Positions 32,958 to 41,280 of a stretch of 64,000 nt of DNA are shown piece by piece. Position numbers and translations under genes: made by a program. The notes under the pieces are model-generated. The model made no database searches. It saw nothing but the letters and a program-made list of their open reading frames with translations, and was not told the origin of the DNA. The stretch's first letter is position 1, and each line of letters opens with the position of its first letter. Location: NCBI RefSeq assembly GCF_002934265.1, contig NZ_PTIX01000002.1, positions 1 to 64,000 of the forward strand, written 5' to 3'. Source of the DNA: Actinokineospora auranticolor. Its GTDB lineage: Bacteria; Actinomycetota; Actinomycetes; Mycobacteriales; Pseudonocardiaceae.

Positions 32958-33404
32958 ATGACGGTGCCGACACAGGTGGCTACGACCGACCGGGATGTCC
33001 TGCTGACCGACGAGCGCGACCAGGCGCAGGCGCAGCGTCTGATGAGTCGGCTCCCCGCGTCGGGTGCCCGATTCACCGCCGTGGTGAACGAGGAAGGCTC
33101 CGCGATCTCGGTTCCACGCGAATTGTCGGCCATCATCGCCGAGGTGGTCCGCGCCGTGGCGCAGGGGCACACAGTCACGGTCAGCGCGATGCCGGAGGAA
33201 CTGACGACCACCGCAGCCGCGCAACTGCTGGGCGTGTCACGACCGACGTTGATGCGCAAGGTCGCCGCGGGCGAGATCCCCTCGCACAAGGTCGGCACTC
33301 ACACGCGGTTGCGGACTGCCGATGTGTTGCGCGAGCGAGGCGCGCGCCTGCAGCGCCAACGGGAGGCGTTCGACGCGCTGCGCGCACTGGAGGACGAGGA
33401 CTGA
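32958..33404 (+). CDS. Excisionase-type HTH antitoxin
   Basis: 148 aa from ATG 32958 (GGGAG two bases upstream; a GTG at 32964 is better spaced). The N-terminal half is variable; the C-terminal half has a MerR/excisionase-type helix-turn-helix: TTAAAQLLGVSRPTLMRKVA, then GEIPSHKVGTHTRLRTADVL. This HTH_17 domain is common in antitoxins paired with PIN-domain toxins in actinobacteria. The PIN gene follows 66 bp downstream on the same strand. Probably neutralises the toxin and represses the operon through the palindrome upstream. Confidence 0.75.
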   Translation: MTVPTQVATTDRDVLLTDERDQAQAQRLMSRLPASGARFTAVVNEEGSAISVPRELSAIIAEVVRAVAQGHTVTVSAMPEELTTTAAAQLLGVSRPTLMRKVAAGEIPSHKVGTHTRLRTADVLRERGARLQRQREAFDALRALEDED

Positions 33405-33470
33405 TCCGATGACTGTCCGCAGGCCAGGCCACACGGCCAAGCGCATCGGGCCGATGGATAGTCTCCCAGG

Positions 33471-34064
33471 ATGATCGCCACGCGAGTGTTCGTCGACGCG
33501 AACGCGCTGTTCTCTCGCACGGTGCGGGATTGGCTCGCCCTGCTGCAGTTGCGATCGGGCGGGGGGATCTACACCGTCTACTGGACCGAGGACGTGCTCG
33601 CGGAGACGATCTACAACCTGCGCCGGAAGTACCCCGCCTGGAACGGCGCGAAGATCACCCGGGTCCGCGACCTGATCGCGAAGACCTTCGAGGGAGGCCG
33701 GGTTGACGACTTCGTCGTCGACGACTCGTTCCCCGGTACTGACAGCGACGACAGGCACGTGCATGCCGCAGCCCTGGCCTGCCGAGCCGACATCGTCCTG
33801 ACCTGCGACAACGGCTTTTCTGCCGCGGACCCGGACTCGCTGCCCTACGAGGTCTACCACCCCGACGCCTTCTTCGTACTGGTCGATGACAGCGCGCCCA
33901 ACCTTGTGCACGACGTGACTCGCGAACAGACCCTGTACTGGGCGAATCGCCAGAACGGACGCGCCGATCTACCGAACAAGCTGATCGCCGCAGGGTGCCC
34001 GAACTTCGCTGAACGAGTTCGTCACCACCAGGGACAGCTGACCCTGCCCGTCGCCCCGAGGTAG
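33471..34064 (+). CDS. PIN-domain toxin (putative ribonuclease)
   Basis: 197 aa. Acidic PIN residues are placed as expected: VFVDANALF at the N terminus, YWTEDVLAETIYNLR, then DSDDRHVHAAALACRADIVL and TCDNGF. These coordinate Mg2+ for RNA cleavage. It is about 60 residues longer than VapC; the C-terminal extension NKLIAAGCPNFAERVRHHQG is typical of the PIN proteins paired with excisionase-like antitoxins. A 21-codon ORF (ATG 33410) ends in the TGA that overlaps this ATG and may couple translation. Confidence 0.8.
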   Translation: MIATRVFVDANALFSRTVRDWLALLQLRSGGGIYTVYWTEDVLAETIYNLRRKYPAWNGAKITRVRDLIAKTFEGGRVDDFVVDDSFPGTDSDDRHVHAAALACRADIVLTCDNGFSAADPDSLPYEVYHPDAFFVLVDDSAPNLVHDVTREQTLYWANRQNGRADLPNKLIAAGCPNFAERVRHHQGQLTLPVAPR

Positions 34065-34238
34065 GCGTCCCCGGCGCACAGGCTTGACCAGAGAGTTGCG
34101 GTTGAGTGCCCGGTGCGGCACGCGAAGCACCGAGCGACCGGCGGGGCCTCCGGGCCGGATGGGACCTGCGCGAAGCACCAACAACGCCGGAGCTGGATGT
34201 GTCTACGCGAGTAGGTTTTGCCAGTTGCCGGATAAGGC

Positions 34239-34267
34239 GATGCCCGCCTCCGGGAGAGGCGGGCATC
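34239..34267. terminator. Bidirectional hairpin between PIN gene and tatB
   Basis: GATGCCCGCCTC (34239-34250) pairs perfectly with GAGGCGGGCATC (34256-34267) around CGGGA. It lies 7 bp after the tatB stop (reverse strand) and 175 bp after the PIN gene, so it can end both transcripts. Confidence 0.75.
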
Positions 34268-34273
34268 GGAAGA

Positions 34274-34681
34274 TCAGGTCGCGTCCGGGTCTACCGGGGG
34301 GCGTTCGCCGGGGGCGAGTTTCGGGGGGTCCGGCGTGGCGGCCGGGGGGGCGGGCGGGACCGGGGGCTGGGGCTGGGACGCGGCGGCGAACCCGTTGGGT
34401 TTGATGCCGTTGGTGTCGTCGCCGAAGAGTTGTTTGGCGACTATCTGCTTCGGGTCGAAGTTGCGCAGTTGCTGCAGGTCCTGCAGCGGTTTGCGCAGCT
34501 CGTCGAAGTCGTTGCCCAGTTCGCCCTTGAGCTGGTCCCGCGCACCGGTCGCGAACTCGCGCACCTTGCGGATGCTGCGCCCGAGCCAGGCCGCCGCCGA
34601 AGGCAGCCGCTCCGGGCCCAGGATGAACAATCCGGCGATGCCGAGCACGAGGATCTCGGCCCAGCCGACGCTTTCGAACAC
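34274..34681 (-). CDS. tatB: Sec-independent translocase component TatB
   Basis: 135 aa. N-terminal membrane helix [20 protein letters not shown] with the family FGPERLP-type hinge, an amphipathic helix ([20 protein letters not shown]) and a proline-rich tail. TatB binds twin-arginine signals with TatC. Located after htrA, the order htrA-tatB seen in mycobacteria near sigE. Length is typical for actinobacteria. Confidence 0.92.
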   Translation of the reverse strand: MFESVGWAEILVLGIAGLFILGPERLPSAAAWLGRSIRKVREFATGARDQLKGELGNDFDELRKPLQDLQQLRNFDPKQIVAKQLFGDDTNGIKPNGFAAASQPQPPVPPAPPAATPDPPKLAPGERPPVDPDAT

Positions 34682-34724
34682 CCTCGCTACCTCCGAACTA
34701 CGCCTCTGCCATCAGAGTAGCCGG

Positions 34725-36251
34725 TCAATCCGACCCCAGGGTCACCTGAATGGTGAGCTCACGTCCCTGCCTGGCCAACACCACGGGAACCGACTGCCCC
34801 GGCTGGTGCTGGCGCACCGCCACGGTCAGCTCGGCCGCGTTGCGCACGAGGCGGTCCCCCACCTTCCGGATGACGTCACCCTCGACGATGCCCGCCTTGG
34901 CCGCGGCGCCGTTGTCGGTGACGTTGACGACCTGGGCGCCCTCGGCGGTCTCCGCGGACACCGACTTGACGTTGGCGCCGAGGTCGGCGTGCTTGACCTG
35001 ACCGTCGCGGATGATGGCCTCGGCGATCCGCTTGGCGTCGTTGGACGGGATGGCGAACCCGAGGCCGACGCTGCCGGTGTTGCCCGCGCTGCTGCGGATG
35101 GCGGAGTTGATGCCGACCAGCGCGCCGGTCGAGTCGACCAGCGGGCCACCGGAGTTGCCCTGGTTGACCGCGGCGTCGGTCTGGATGGCGTCGTAGGTGA
35201 TCGGGGCCTCGCCGTTGTCGCCGCCCGCCACGACCGGGCGGTGCAGCGCGCTGACGATGCCCTGCGTGACGGTGTCGGTGAGGCCGAGCGGTGAGCCGAT
35301 GGCCAGCACGGAGTCGCCGACCTGCAGCTCGTCGGAGTTGCCGAACTGCAGCACGGTCGCGTCCGGCACGTCCACCTTGATCACCGCGAGGTCGGTCTTG
35401 GCGTCGGTGCCGACCAGCTTGGCGTCGACCCGCCTGCCGTCGGTGAACACCGTGGTGATCTTCGCGGACTGGTCGGCGCGGCCCTCGAGGGTGACCACGT
35501 GCCAGTTGGTGACGATGTAGCCCGCGGCGTCGATCATCACACCGGAGCCGGTACCGCCGCCCTGCTGGATCTTGACCTCGATGGACACGACGGCGGGCCG
35601 CACGCGCTGCGCGATGTCGGCGACCGACCCGGCGGGGCGCTCCTTGGCCGGTTCGACCGTGGCGAGGGTGACGTCGCTGGTCAGGCTGTCGCCGCCGCGC
35701 GCGAGGAACCAGCCGACCAGGCCGCCCGCGGCGCCGATGACCAGCGCGACCAGTCCCAGCACGCCGAGGGCCAGGGGCTTGACGCGCCTGCCGAACAGCA
35801 CGTCGGTGAGGCTGAGCTGGGTGCCCGCCCCGGTGACCTCGGCCTTCTTCTCGGCCTCGGGCTCGTCGACGGCGGGCGGTCCGATGACGGCACCGGCCGC
35901 CGGGTCGCGCCACGGGTCGGGCTCGGGCGACCACAGGGCGTCTTCCTGCTCACCGTCGGGCGCGCGCGAGCCCGGGGGCCGCTGCAGCACGGCCGTCTCC
36001 CCGCGCGGCCTGCCGAACGCGCTGACCAGTGCCTCCGGCGTCGGCGGCGCGGACGGCAGCTCGCCGAACGCCGCCCGCCCGGCCGCCGCGGGCGAGAACG
36101 CCCCCGCGACCCCGGCGGGCCGTCCGAACGCCGCAGCGGCGGTCGGATCCACCGCGGGCCGTTCCAACGGCCGCGGCCCCACCCGATCGACCCCGGTGGG
36201 CGACTGCTCGACCGGCGGTGTGGCCTGACTGGGGTCGATGTTCTGGTTCAT
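34725..36251 (-). CDS. htrA: HtrA/DegP-type serine protease with PDZ domain
   Basis: 508 aa from ATG 36251 (MNQNIDPSQ); in-frame ATGs at 36263 and 36257 and a TTG at 36269 are alternatives, without a clear ribosome site. A disordered cytoplasmic N terminus (about 155 residues) is followed by one membrane helix (PLALGVLGLVALVIGAAGGL), the trypsin-like domain with His in TNWHVV, Asp in KTDLAVI and Ser in GNSGGP, then a C-terminal PDZ. Membrane-anchored quality-control protease of the envelope-stress locus; in mycobacteria it helps degrade RseA. Here it is separated from rseA by an inserted gene. Confidence 0.92.
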   Translation of the reverse strand: MNQNIDPSQATPPVEQSPTGVDRVGPRPLERPAVDPTAAAAFGRPAGVAGAFSPAAAGRAAFGELPSAPPTPEALVSAFGRPRGETAVLQRPPGSRAPDGEQEDALWSPEPDPWRDPAAGAVIGPPAVDEPEAEKKAEVTGAGTQLSLTDVLFGRRVKPLALGVLGLVALVIGAAGGLVGWFLARGGDSLTSDVTLATVEPAKERPAGSVADIAQRVRPAVVSIEVKIQQGGGTGSGVMIDAAGYIVTNWHVVTLEGRADQSAKITTVFTDGRRVDAKLVGTDAKTDLAVIKVDVPDATVLQFGNSDELQVGDSVLAIGSPLGLTDTVTQGIVSALHRPVVAGGDNGEAPITYDAIQTDAAVNQGNSGGPLVDSTGALVGINSAIRSSAGNTGSVGLGFAIPSNDAKRIAEAIIRDGQVKHADLGANVKSVSAETAEGAQVVNVTDNGAAAKAGIVEGDVIRKVGDRLVRNAAELTVAVRQHQPGQSVPVVLARQGRELTIQVTLGSD

Positions 36252-36349
36252 CACCATCAACATTGCCAAATGAGCGGTGAAGTGCGCGTGCGAACCCCAC
36301 CGATTCGCTCACTCGTCCAGGTACATGGCCCTGCCCGCCCACCGGGTGA

Positions 36350-37982
36350 TCATGAGCCGTAGAAGGGGCGGCGGGCCACGCGGGGGAGGTCGAGGTGGAG
36401 GTCGATGGCGCACTGCTGCGAGTCGGTGCGGCGGGTGCGGAACTCGATGGCGGCCTGGGGCGGCACGACGACCTCGACGTTCACGGGGACGGTGCTGCTG
36501 GGTTTGGTGATCGTGCCATGGGCGGCGACGGAGTCCTCGGCGTCGGGGTCCTCGCCCACGACGGTGATGTCCCACTCCACAACGCTGTCGAGGCAGCCGC
36601 CGTTGTCGGCGTGCACGGTGCCCATGAGGACCAACTCGGTGAGGCCGGGGTCGATGCCGGACACGTGGTACAGGTTCCGGCCGCGCCCCCCGGGGTCCAG
36701 CACCCAGGAGTAGGAGGGGAACGCGTCCCCGGGACGGGTCTCGACGTGCGCGGCGAGCGAGTTGTCCGGCGCCAACGCCACCGGCGCGGGCACGTCCATG
36801 TCGGGGACGAACGCCAGCAGCAGCGGCAGGCCGACCGCGGGGACCAGGCCCACGGCGGCGAGTCGGAGCAGCGATCGCGGTCGCCGGGGCCCGCTGGCAC
36901 CGACGTTGTCCGGACCCGCACCGCTCGCCTGGTTGTCCGGGTCGGATAACCGGTCTTCCCGGGTCAGGGGGGTTGTCCGGGATCGGGTAGGAGTCCTGGA
37001 CAACCGCGGCCTGGGGTGTCGTGTCCAGGACGTGGATCGCGGTGTCGAGGGTGCCGCCGCCGTCGAGCAGGAGCCGCTCGACGTGGTCCAGGACGCGGCT
37101 GTTCTCGGCCAGCACCGGCTCGACCGGACCGGCGGTCGGGACCAGGGCCTGCTCGACCGGGGCGAGGTCGGCACCGGAGCCGTCCGCCTCGACGCTCAAC
37201 CGCTCGGCGAGGTGCCCGATCCGGGCGTGCAGCGCGGCGGCGGTGGTCATGGCGCGTTCGACCTCGTCGAGTGCGTGGCCGCGTTGCCGGGTCGCGCGGG
37301 TGCGCTGCGCGTCCAGCAGTGCCCGGTGCTCCAGCGCCACGCCGTGCGCGCGCACCGCGCCAGGCACCTCGGGCAGCAGCCGGGCCTGCTCGTCGAGCCG
37401 CAGGATGATCACCGCCAGCGCCACCGCGAGCCGCCGGAACCGGTCCTCCTCGCGCTGGGTCAGCTCCACCTGCTCCCGCAACCGGGCGATCACCTCCAGG
37501 TGCGGCGCCACTTCCGCGCCCGAGCCCGGCGCGCGGACCGCGGGCCCGGGGACGGCCCGGCGCGCGGGCCGGGTCGGCACGGGGGCGTTGACCCGGGCGC
37601 GGACCTGGGTGTCCAGCAGCGTGATCCGCTCGGCGACCGCGCGCACCCCGGCCTGGTCGGTCCGGCCCCGCGCCCACAGCCGCAGGAACGCCAGCACCAG
37701 GTCCGGCGGCAACGGGTGCCGCATCTTCATCAGCTCGGACAACCGGCGCGGGTCGATCTCCCCGGACTCGCGCAGCACCTTGTGCGCGCGGGCCTGCGCC
37801 GGATCCCGCTCGGCCCACCACACCGCGGCGTCCTTGACCGTGAACCCGGCCTCCTCGCGCAGCCGGTAGAGCAGTCCCACCAGCTCCACCCCGGCCTCAC
37901 CGAACCGCGCGCGCAACCCCTCGGTGTCGACCGTCGGGGTCCGGCCGCCGGACTTCCTCCTCGGCTGCGGCACCGCTGCCAC
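36350..37982 (-). pseudogene. Unknown two-part protein gene with +1 frameshift at a six-base homopolymer
   Basis: Frame 1 from 37982 encodes about 335 residues of normal-looking protein (GEAGVELVGLLYRLREEAGF, then KMRHPLPPDLVLAFLRLWAR; HTH-like N terminus, helical coiled middle) up to YPIPDNP. There it enters a six-base run (forward strand G 36967-36972), after which frame 1 becomes arginine-rich nonsense. The next frame, reached by skipping one base, reads LTREDRLSDPDNQASGAG, a membrane helix (LAAVGLVPAVGLPLLLAFVP) and an extracytoplasmic domain to the stop at 36350. The second part has no start codon of its own before the helix, so one original gene is likely. Real mutation, programmed shift or sequencing error cannot be told apart. 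No family recognised. Confidence 0.65.
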
Positions 37983-38114
37983 CTCGCTGTTCGTCGAGCC
38001 CGGGCACCACGTTGTCCGGCGCGCACTGGCGGGGAACCGATCATGCCGCCTTCACTGGGCGCCGACCGACCCGGGCGTACATCGCACCGGGCACCCCGAC
38101 CGCAGGAGCCACCC

Positions 38115-38369
38115 GTGATCACCGCAGCTCGCCACACCATCGCCGCGCTGGCCCAGCCCCTCACCCCGACGAGCGGCCCGCCCGCCCTCTGGCTGGTGAC
38201 CGGCTACCTGCTCCTCGCCGCCGGACTGCTGGCCCACGCCACCCACACCGCGCTCACCGCACCCGACCCCACCCACCGCAACGACGCCTACCGGGTCCTC
38301 AAGCTGCTCACCGCCTGGACCGGCAGCGGCAGCCTGCTGCTGACCACCGCACTGCACCTGAGCGCGTGA
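38115..38369 (+). CDS. 84-aa hydrophobic protein
   Basis: GTG 38115 with GGAGCC just upstream; an in-frame ATG at 38043 would add 24 residues. Sequence VITAARHTIAALAQPLTPTS, a membrane-like segment PALWLVTGYLLLAAGLLAHA, then TGSGSLLLTTALHLSA, possibly two helices. Codons are normal for the region. No family recognised. It is divergent from the frameshifted gene and ends at a shared hairpin with rseA. Confidence 0.5.
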   Translation: MITAARHTIAALAQPLTPTSGPPALWLVTGYLLLAAGLLAHATHTALTAPDPTHRNDAYRVLKLLTAWTGSGSLLLTTALHLSA

Positions 38370-38421
38370 TCACCTCGGTGGGCCGCGGCGCGCCTCGCCC
38401 GCGGGCGTGGTCCGGACAGCA

Positions 38422-38455
38422 TGAAGGCCACCGCCTCGGGGGCTGGTGGCCTTCA
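38422..38455. terminator. Bidirectional hairpin downstream of rseA
   Basis: TGAAGGCCACC (38422-38432) pairs perfectly with GGTGGCCTTCA (38445-38455). It lies between the convergent ends of the 84-aa gene (38369) and rseA (38479), a good shared terminator. Confidence 0.75.
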
Positions 38456-38478
38456 CGTGTGGAGAGTGGTCTTGTGGG

Positions 38479-39084
38479 TTACCGCGCGGCCACCGTGCCG
38501 AAGCTCGGGGACGAGGTGAGCAGGCCGGGGGCCGGGGCGCGGAAGCCGACGGGTTGGACGCCGCCGGGTTGCTGCGGCTGCGGGGGGCTCTCCGGGCTCG
38601 CGCCGGTCGTGTTGACCAGGGCGAGGGCGCCGAGGACCAGGCCGGACACGACCACACCGGCACCTTGCGCGGCCCGGCGGTTGCGCCTGCCGAGGACGAC
38701 GCGGCCCTCGCCCAGCTTGGTCGACGAGCCCAGGGGGGCGCTCGTGCCGAACGCGCCGGGGGCGCGGTCGGGGCGCTGGACCGCGACCAGTTGGCCGTCG
38801 GCCGTCACGGCCAGGCCGTCCGGGGTGGCGGGCAGCTCGGTCTCCTGCGGGATGGCCCGCAACGAGGCCAGCAGCCCGGCGGGCATGGCCGGGGTGTCGG
38901 CGGCGCGGACCGCAGCCCTCGCCTGGCGCTGGGCGCTGATCTCGCCCGCGCACCACGGGCAGTTCACCGCGTGCGCGGCGACCCGGTCGTTGGCGGTGCG
39001 GCCCAGCTCGCCGTCGACGAAGGCGACCACGGCGTCGGGCAGCAGGTGCTGCTCACCCAGCCCGAGGGCGCGTTCGAACGTCAT
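38479..39084 (-). CDS. rseA: Anti-sigma factor RseA-like (zinc-associated)
   Basis: 201 aa from ATG 39084 (GGAGG ten bases upstream). The N-terminal ZAS domain has the HX3CX2C motif in AHAVNCPWCAGEIS; a central disordered linker leads to a membrane-like segment, GAGVVVSGLVLGALALV, and a short C-terminal tail. It starts 31 bp after the sigE stop. Expected to bind SigE in a redox-sensitive way. Order sigE-rseA is as in mycobacteria. Confidence 0.88.
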   Translation of the reverse strand: MTFERALGLGEQHLLPDAVVAFVDGELGRTANDRVAAHAVNCPWCAGEISAQRQARAAVRAADTPAMPAGLLASLRAIPQETELPATPDGLAVTADGQLVAVQRPDRAPGAFGTSAPLGSSTKLGEGRVVLGRRNRRAAQGAGVVVSGLVLGALALVNTTGASPESPPQPQQPGGVQPVGFRAPAPGLLTSSPSFGTVAAR

Positions 39085-39115
39085 GAGACGACCTCCGCGG
39101 GTACGTGCTCGGTGC

Positions 39116-39691
39116 TCATGCCCATGCCTCCTGCGCGGCCAGCGCCCGGCGCCGCTCCAGCGACGCGCGCAGGGCCTGGCGGCCCCGGTGGATCCTGCTG
39201 CGCACAGTACCGAGCTTGACCCCGAGGGTCGCGCCGATCTCCTCGTACGACAGTCCCTCGACGTCGCAGAGCACCACGGCGGCCCGGAACTCCGGGGGCA
39301 GTTCGTCGAGCGAGGCCTGCAGGTCGGGATCGAGGTGGGTCTCCTCGTAGACCTCTTCCGGGCTGGGCTCGTCGCCCTCGATCCGGTCGGTGTCCTCGGG
39401 CAGCCCCTCCATGCGCAGCCGCGAGCGGCGGCGGACCATGTCCAGGAACAGGTTGGTGGTGATCCGGTGCAGCCACCCCTCGAAGGTGCCCGGCTTGTAG
39501 GACGCCAGCGAGCGGAACACCCGGATGAAGGTCTCCTGGGTGATGTCCTCGGCGTCGTGCGCGTTGCCGGAGAGGCGGTACGCCAACCGGTAGACCCGGT
39601 CGCCGTGCTCGCGCACGACCTCGTCCCAGCTCGGGACGGTCCACTCGGCCGCGTCCAGTTCGACGGGCTTGACCTCGGCGGCGGTCTGCAT
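39116..39691 (-). CDS. sigE: ECF RNA polymerase sigma factor SigE
   Basis: 191 aa from ATG 39691; the frame is open further upstream, so a longer form as in M. tuberculosis is possible. Region 2: [60 protein letters not shown]. Region 4: [39 protein letters not shown]. The match to mycobacterial SigE is strong across these blocks. Controls envelope and oxidative stress genes, with RseA next to it. An 11-bp-pitch triple direct repeat lies about 150 bp upstream. Confidence 0.92.
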   Translation of the reverse strand: MQTAAEVKPVELDAAEWTVPSWDEVVREHGDRVYRLAYRLSGNAHDAEDITQETFIRVFRSLASYKPGTFEGWLHRITTNLFLDMVRRRSRLRMEGLPEDTDRIEGDEPSPEEVYEETHLDPDLQASLDELPPEFRAAVVLCDVEGLSYEEIGATLGVKLGTVRSRIHRGRQALRASLERRRALAAQEAWA

Positions 39692-39840
39692 CGTGGGGAT
39701 CCGCACCTCCTGCTGGCTGTCCTGCCCACTCACCGGCTCAACGTGCGACTGGCCCGCTGTGTTCCCCAACCTCACCGTGGTCCCCGATCTCCCTGCTTCT
39801 CCCCTGTTGGTTACCAAGATGGGGTGCGCCCTTATGGTGA

Positions 39841-39869
39841 CGGTGAGAGGCGGCTGAGATGAGGCTGAG
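39841..39869 (-). promoter_or_regulatory. Triple direct repeat upstream of sigE (MprA-box-like)
   Basis: On the sigE strand, CTCAGCC, CTCAGCC and CTCACCG follow each other with exactly 11-bp pitch (forward strand GGCTGAG at 63-69 and 52-58 and CGGTGAG at 41-47 of 398xx). Direct repeats with 11-bp pitch are the usual binding mode of OmpR-family response regulators; mycobacterial sigE is activated by MprA at an upstream repeat of this kind. The regulator gene is not in the window. Confidence 0.5.
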
Positions 39870-39939
39870 AAAACGTGCGGGGTGACCTTCCGGTCAGGTT
39901 CACCCGTTTTGGCCACGTCCGCCGCTAATCTGCGTTCCC

Positions 39940-40587
39940 GTGGGCGGAGAACCAACCGCGGGCGCGGACCTGCGCGACTACGTCGAGGGCTTCCTCGACG
40001 AGGACGACGTGCTCGTCGCCGCGCGCACCCTCGGCCAGCAGCTGGGCTGCGCCCCGGTGAGTCCCGGCTGCGGTGCCGCCCTGCGTTTCCTGGCCGCCGC
40101 GCAGCGCGCGAAGGCCGTGGTGGAGATCGGTACGGGAGTCGGGGTCAGCGGCCTGTACCTGCTCCGCGGCATGGCCGCCGACGGTGTGCTGACCTCGATC
40201 GACGTGGAGCCCGAGGCCCAAGCCGCGGCCAAGCGCACGTTCCGCCAGGCGGGCATCGCCCCCGGCCGCACCCGGTTGATCATGGGCCGCGCGGGCGACG
40301 TGCTGCCCAGGCTGAGCGACGGCGGCTACGACCTGCTCTTCGTGGACGCGACCAAGACCGAGTACCCGACCTACCACGAGCACGGCGTCCGCCTGCTGCG
40401 CCCGGGCGGGGTGCTGGCGTTCTACAACGTGCTGTGGCAGGGCAACGTCGCCAACCCCACCAAGCGCGACGCGGAGACCCTGGCCCTGCGCGAGGTGGTC
40501 CGGACCATCCAGCAGGACGACCGGCTGGTCCCGCTGCTGCTCCCCCTCGACGAGGGGCTCCTGCTGGCCGCCAAGGTCACCACCTGA
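39940..40587 (+). CDS. SAM-dependent O-methyltransferase (Rv1220c type)
   Basis: 215 aa from GTG 39940. Class I methyltransferase of the CCoAOMT-like family: SAM motif [20 protein letters not shown], acidic loop [38 protein letters not shown] with the metal-binding Asp, and [17 protein letters not shown]. Divergent from sigE, the same arrangement as Rv1220c/sigE in M. tuberculosis. Substrate unknown. Confidence 0.9.
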   Translation: MGGEPTAGADLRDYVEGFLDEDDVLVAARTLGQQLGCAPVSPGCGAALRFLAAAQRAKAVVEIGTGVGVSGLYLLRGMAADGVLTSIDVEPEAQAAAKRTFRQAGIAPGRTRLIMGRAGDVLPRLSDGGYDLLFVDATKTEYPTYHEHGVRLLRPGGVLAFYNVLWQGNVANPTKRDAETLALREVVRTIQQDDRLVPLLLPLDEGLLLAAKVTT

Positions 40588-40633
40588 CGGTCCCGCGGGC
40601 GGGCCCGACGGTCGGCGCTGCCAGGATCGACCG

Positions 40634-41143
40634 GTGGATGATCTCCGTTATGTGCGGTTCCAGGCCGCGGTCGGTACCCCGCGTGGCCGGTTTCCCGGCG
40701 TGTTCGGCCTGGTCAACGGCCTCGCGCGGGAAGGCAGGTTGACGGCGGAGCAGGAAGCGTTCCGCCGCGCCAACAACGACTGGTTCGAGGCGAACTTCAC
40801 CAACCCCAGCACCGTCGACCCGACGGTCTACGACCAGGACCTCCACCCCGGCGCGACCGCGTGGTTCGAGTCTTCGGCCGCGCACCTGGTCGAACGGGTC
40901 ACGGGCTACCTCTCGATCCTCGACGCGCACGGGGTCGGCTGGGTGCGGCTGGAATCGGCGGACCCGGGCCGGGTCATCTACGAGGACACGGAGCAGGTCG
41001 TCGTGGTCGCCCACCCGCACAACCACCTTCAAGATCACCTCGACCGCCCCCACGCGGAGGCCCTCCCACCCGGGGGATCCCCCTCTTCGAGACTATCGCC
41101 GCAGGTCGGCGGGGTGGAAGAGGTGTCTGAGAGCTGTGGATGA
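40634..41143 (+). CDS. Hypothetical protein; C terminus runs into repeat copy B
   Basis: 169 aa from GTG 40634. The body (MDDLRYVRFQAAVGTPRGRF, FRRANNDWFEANFTNPSTVD, YDQDLHPGATAWFESSAAHL) looks like a real globular protein common in actinobacteria. From about residue 137 (GGSPSSRLSPQVGGVEEVSE) the reading enters the intergenic repeat element, so the last ~30 residues are probably repeat-derived rather than ancestral. Function unknown. Confidence 0.65.
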   Translation: MDDLRYVRFQAAVGTPRGRFPGVFGLVNGLAREGRLTAEQEAFRRANNDWFEANFTNPSTVDPTVYDQDLHPGATAWFESSAAHLVERVTGYLSILDAHGVGWVRLESADPGRVIYEDTEQVVVVAHPHNHLQDHLDRPHAEALPPGGSPSSRLSPQVGGVEEVSESCG

Positions 41144-41172
41144 GATGCGGGCATGTGGATGAGTTGTCCACA
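41068..41172 (+). repeat. Intergenic paired-box element, copy B
   Basis: Inverted repeat CCGGGGGATCCCCC around 41070-41083, a 49-50 base spacer containing GACTATCGCCGCAGGTC and GGAAGAGGT, then TGTGGATGA at 41135 and TGTGGATGA at 41154 (pitch 19). An inverted TTGTCCACA, a perfect actinobacterial DnaA box, follows at 41164-41172. Located between convergent genes, overlapping the end of the 169-aa ORF. Confidence 0.8.
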
Positions 41173-41280
41173 CAGGCGGAGAGTGTGGGCGGGTCGCCCG
41201 GGCAGGCGACAGCGGCGCACGGTCGCGTGAGGCCAAGGGGTGGGCGGGTGGCGGGGTCGGAGGCTCGGGTGATGGCCGGG

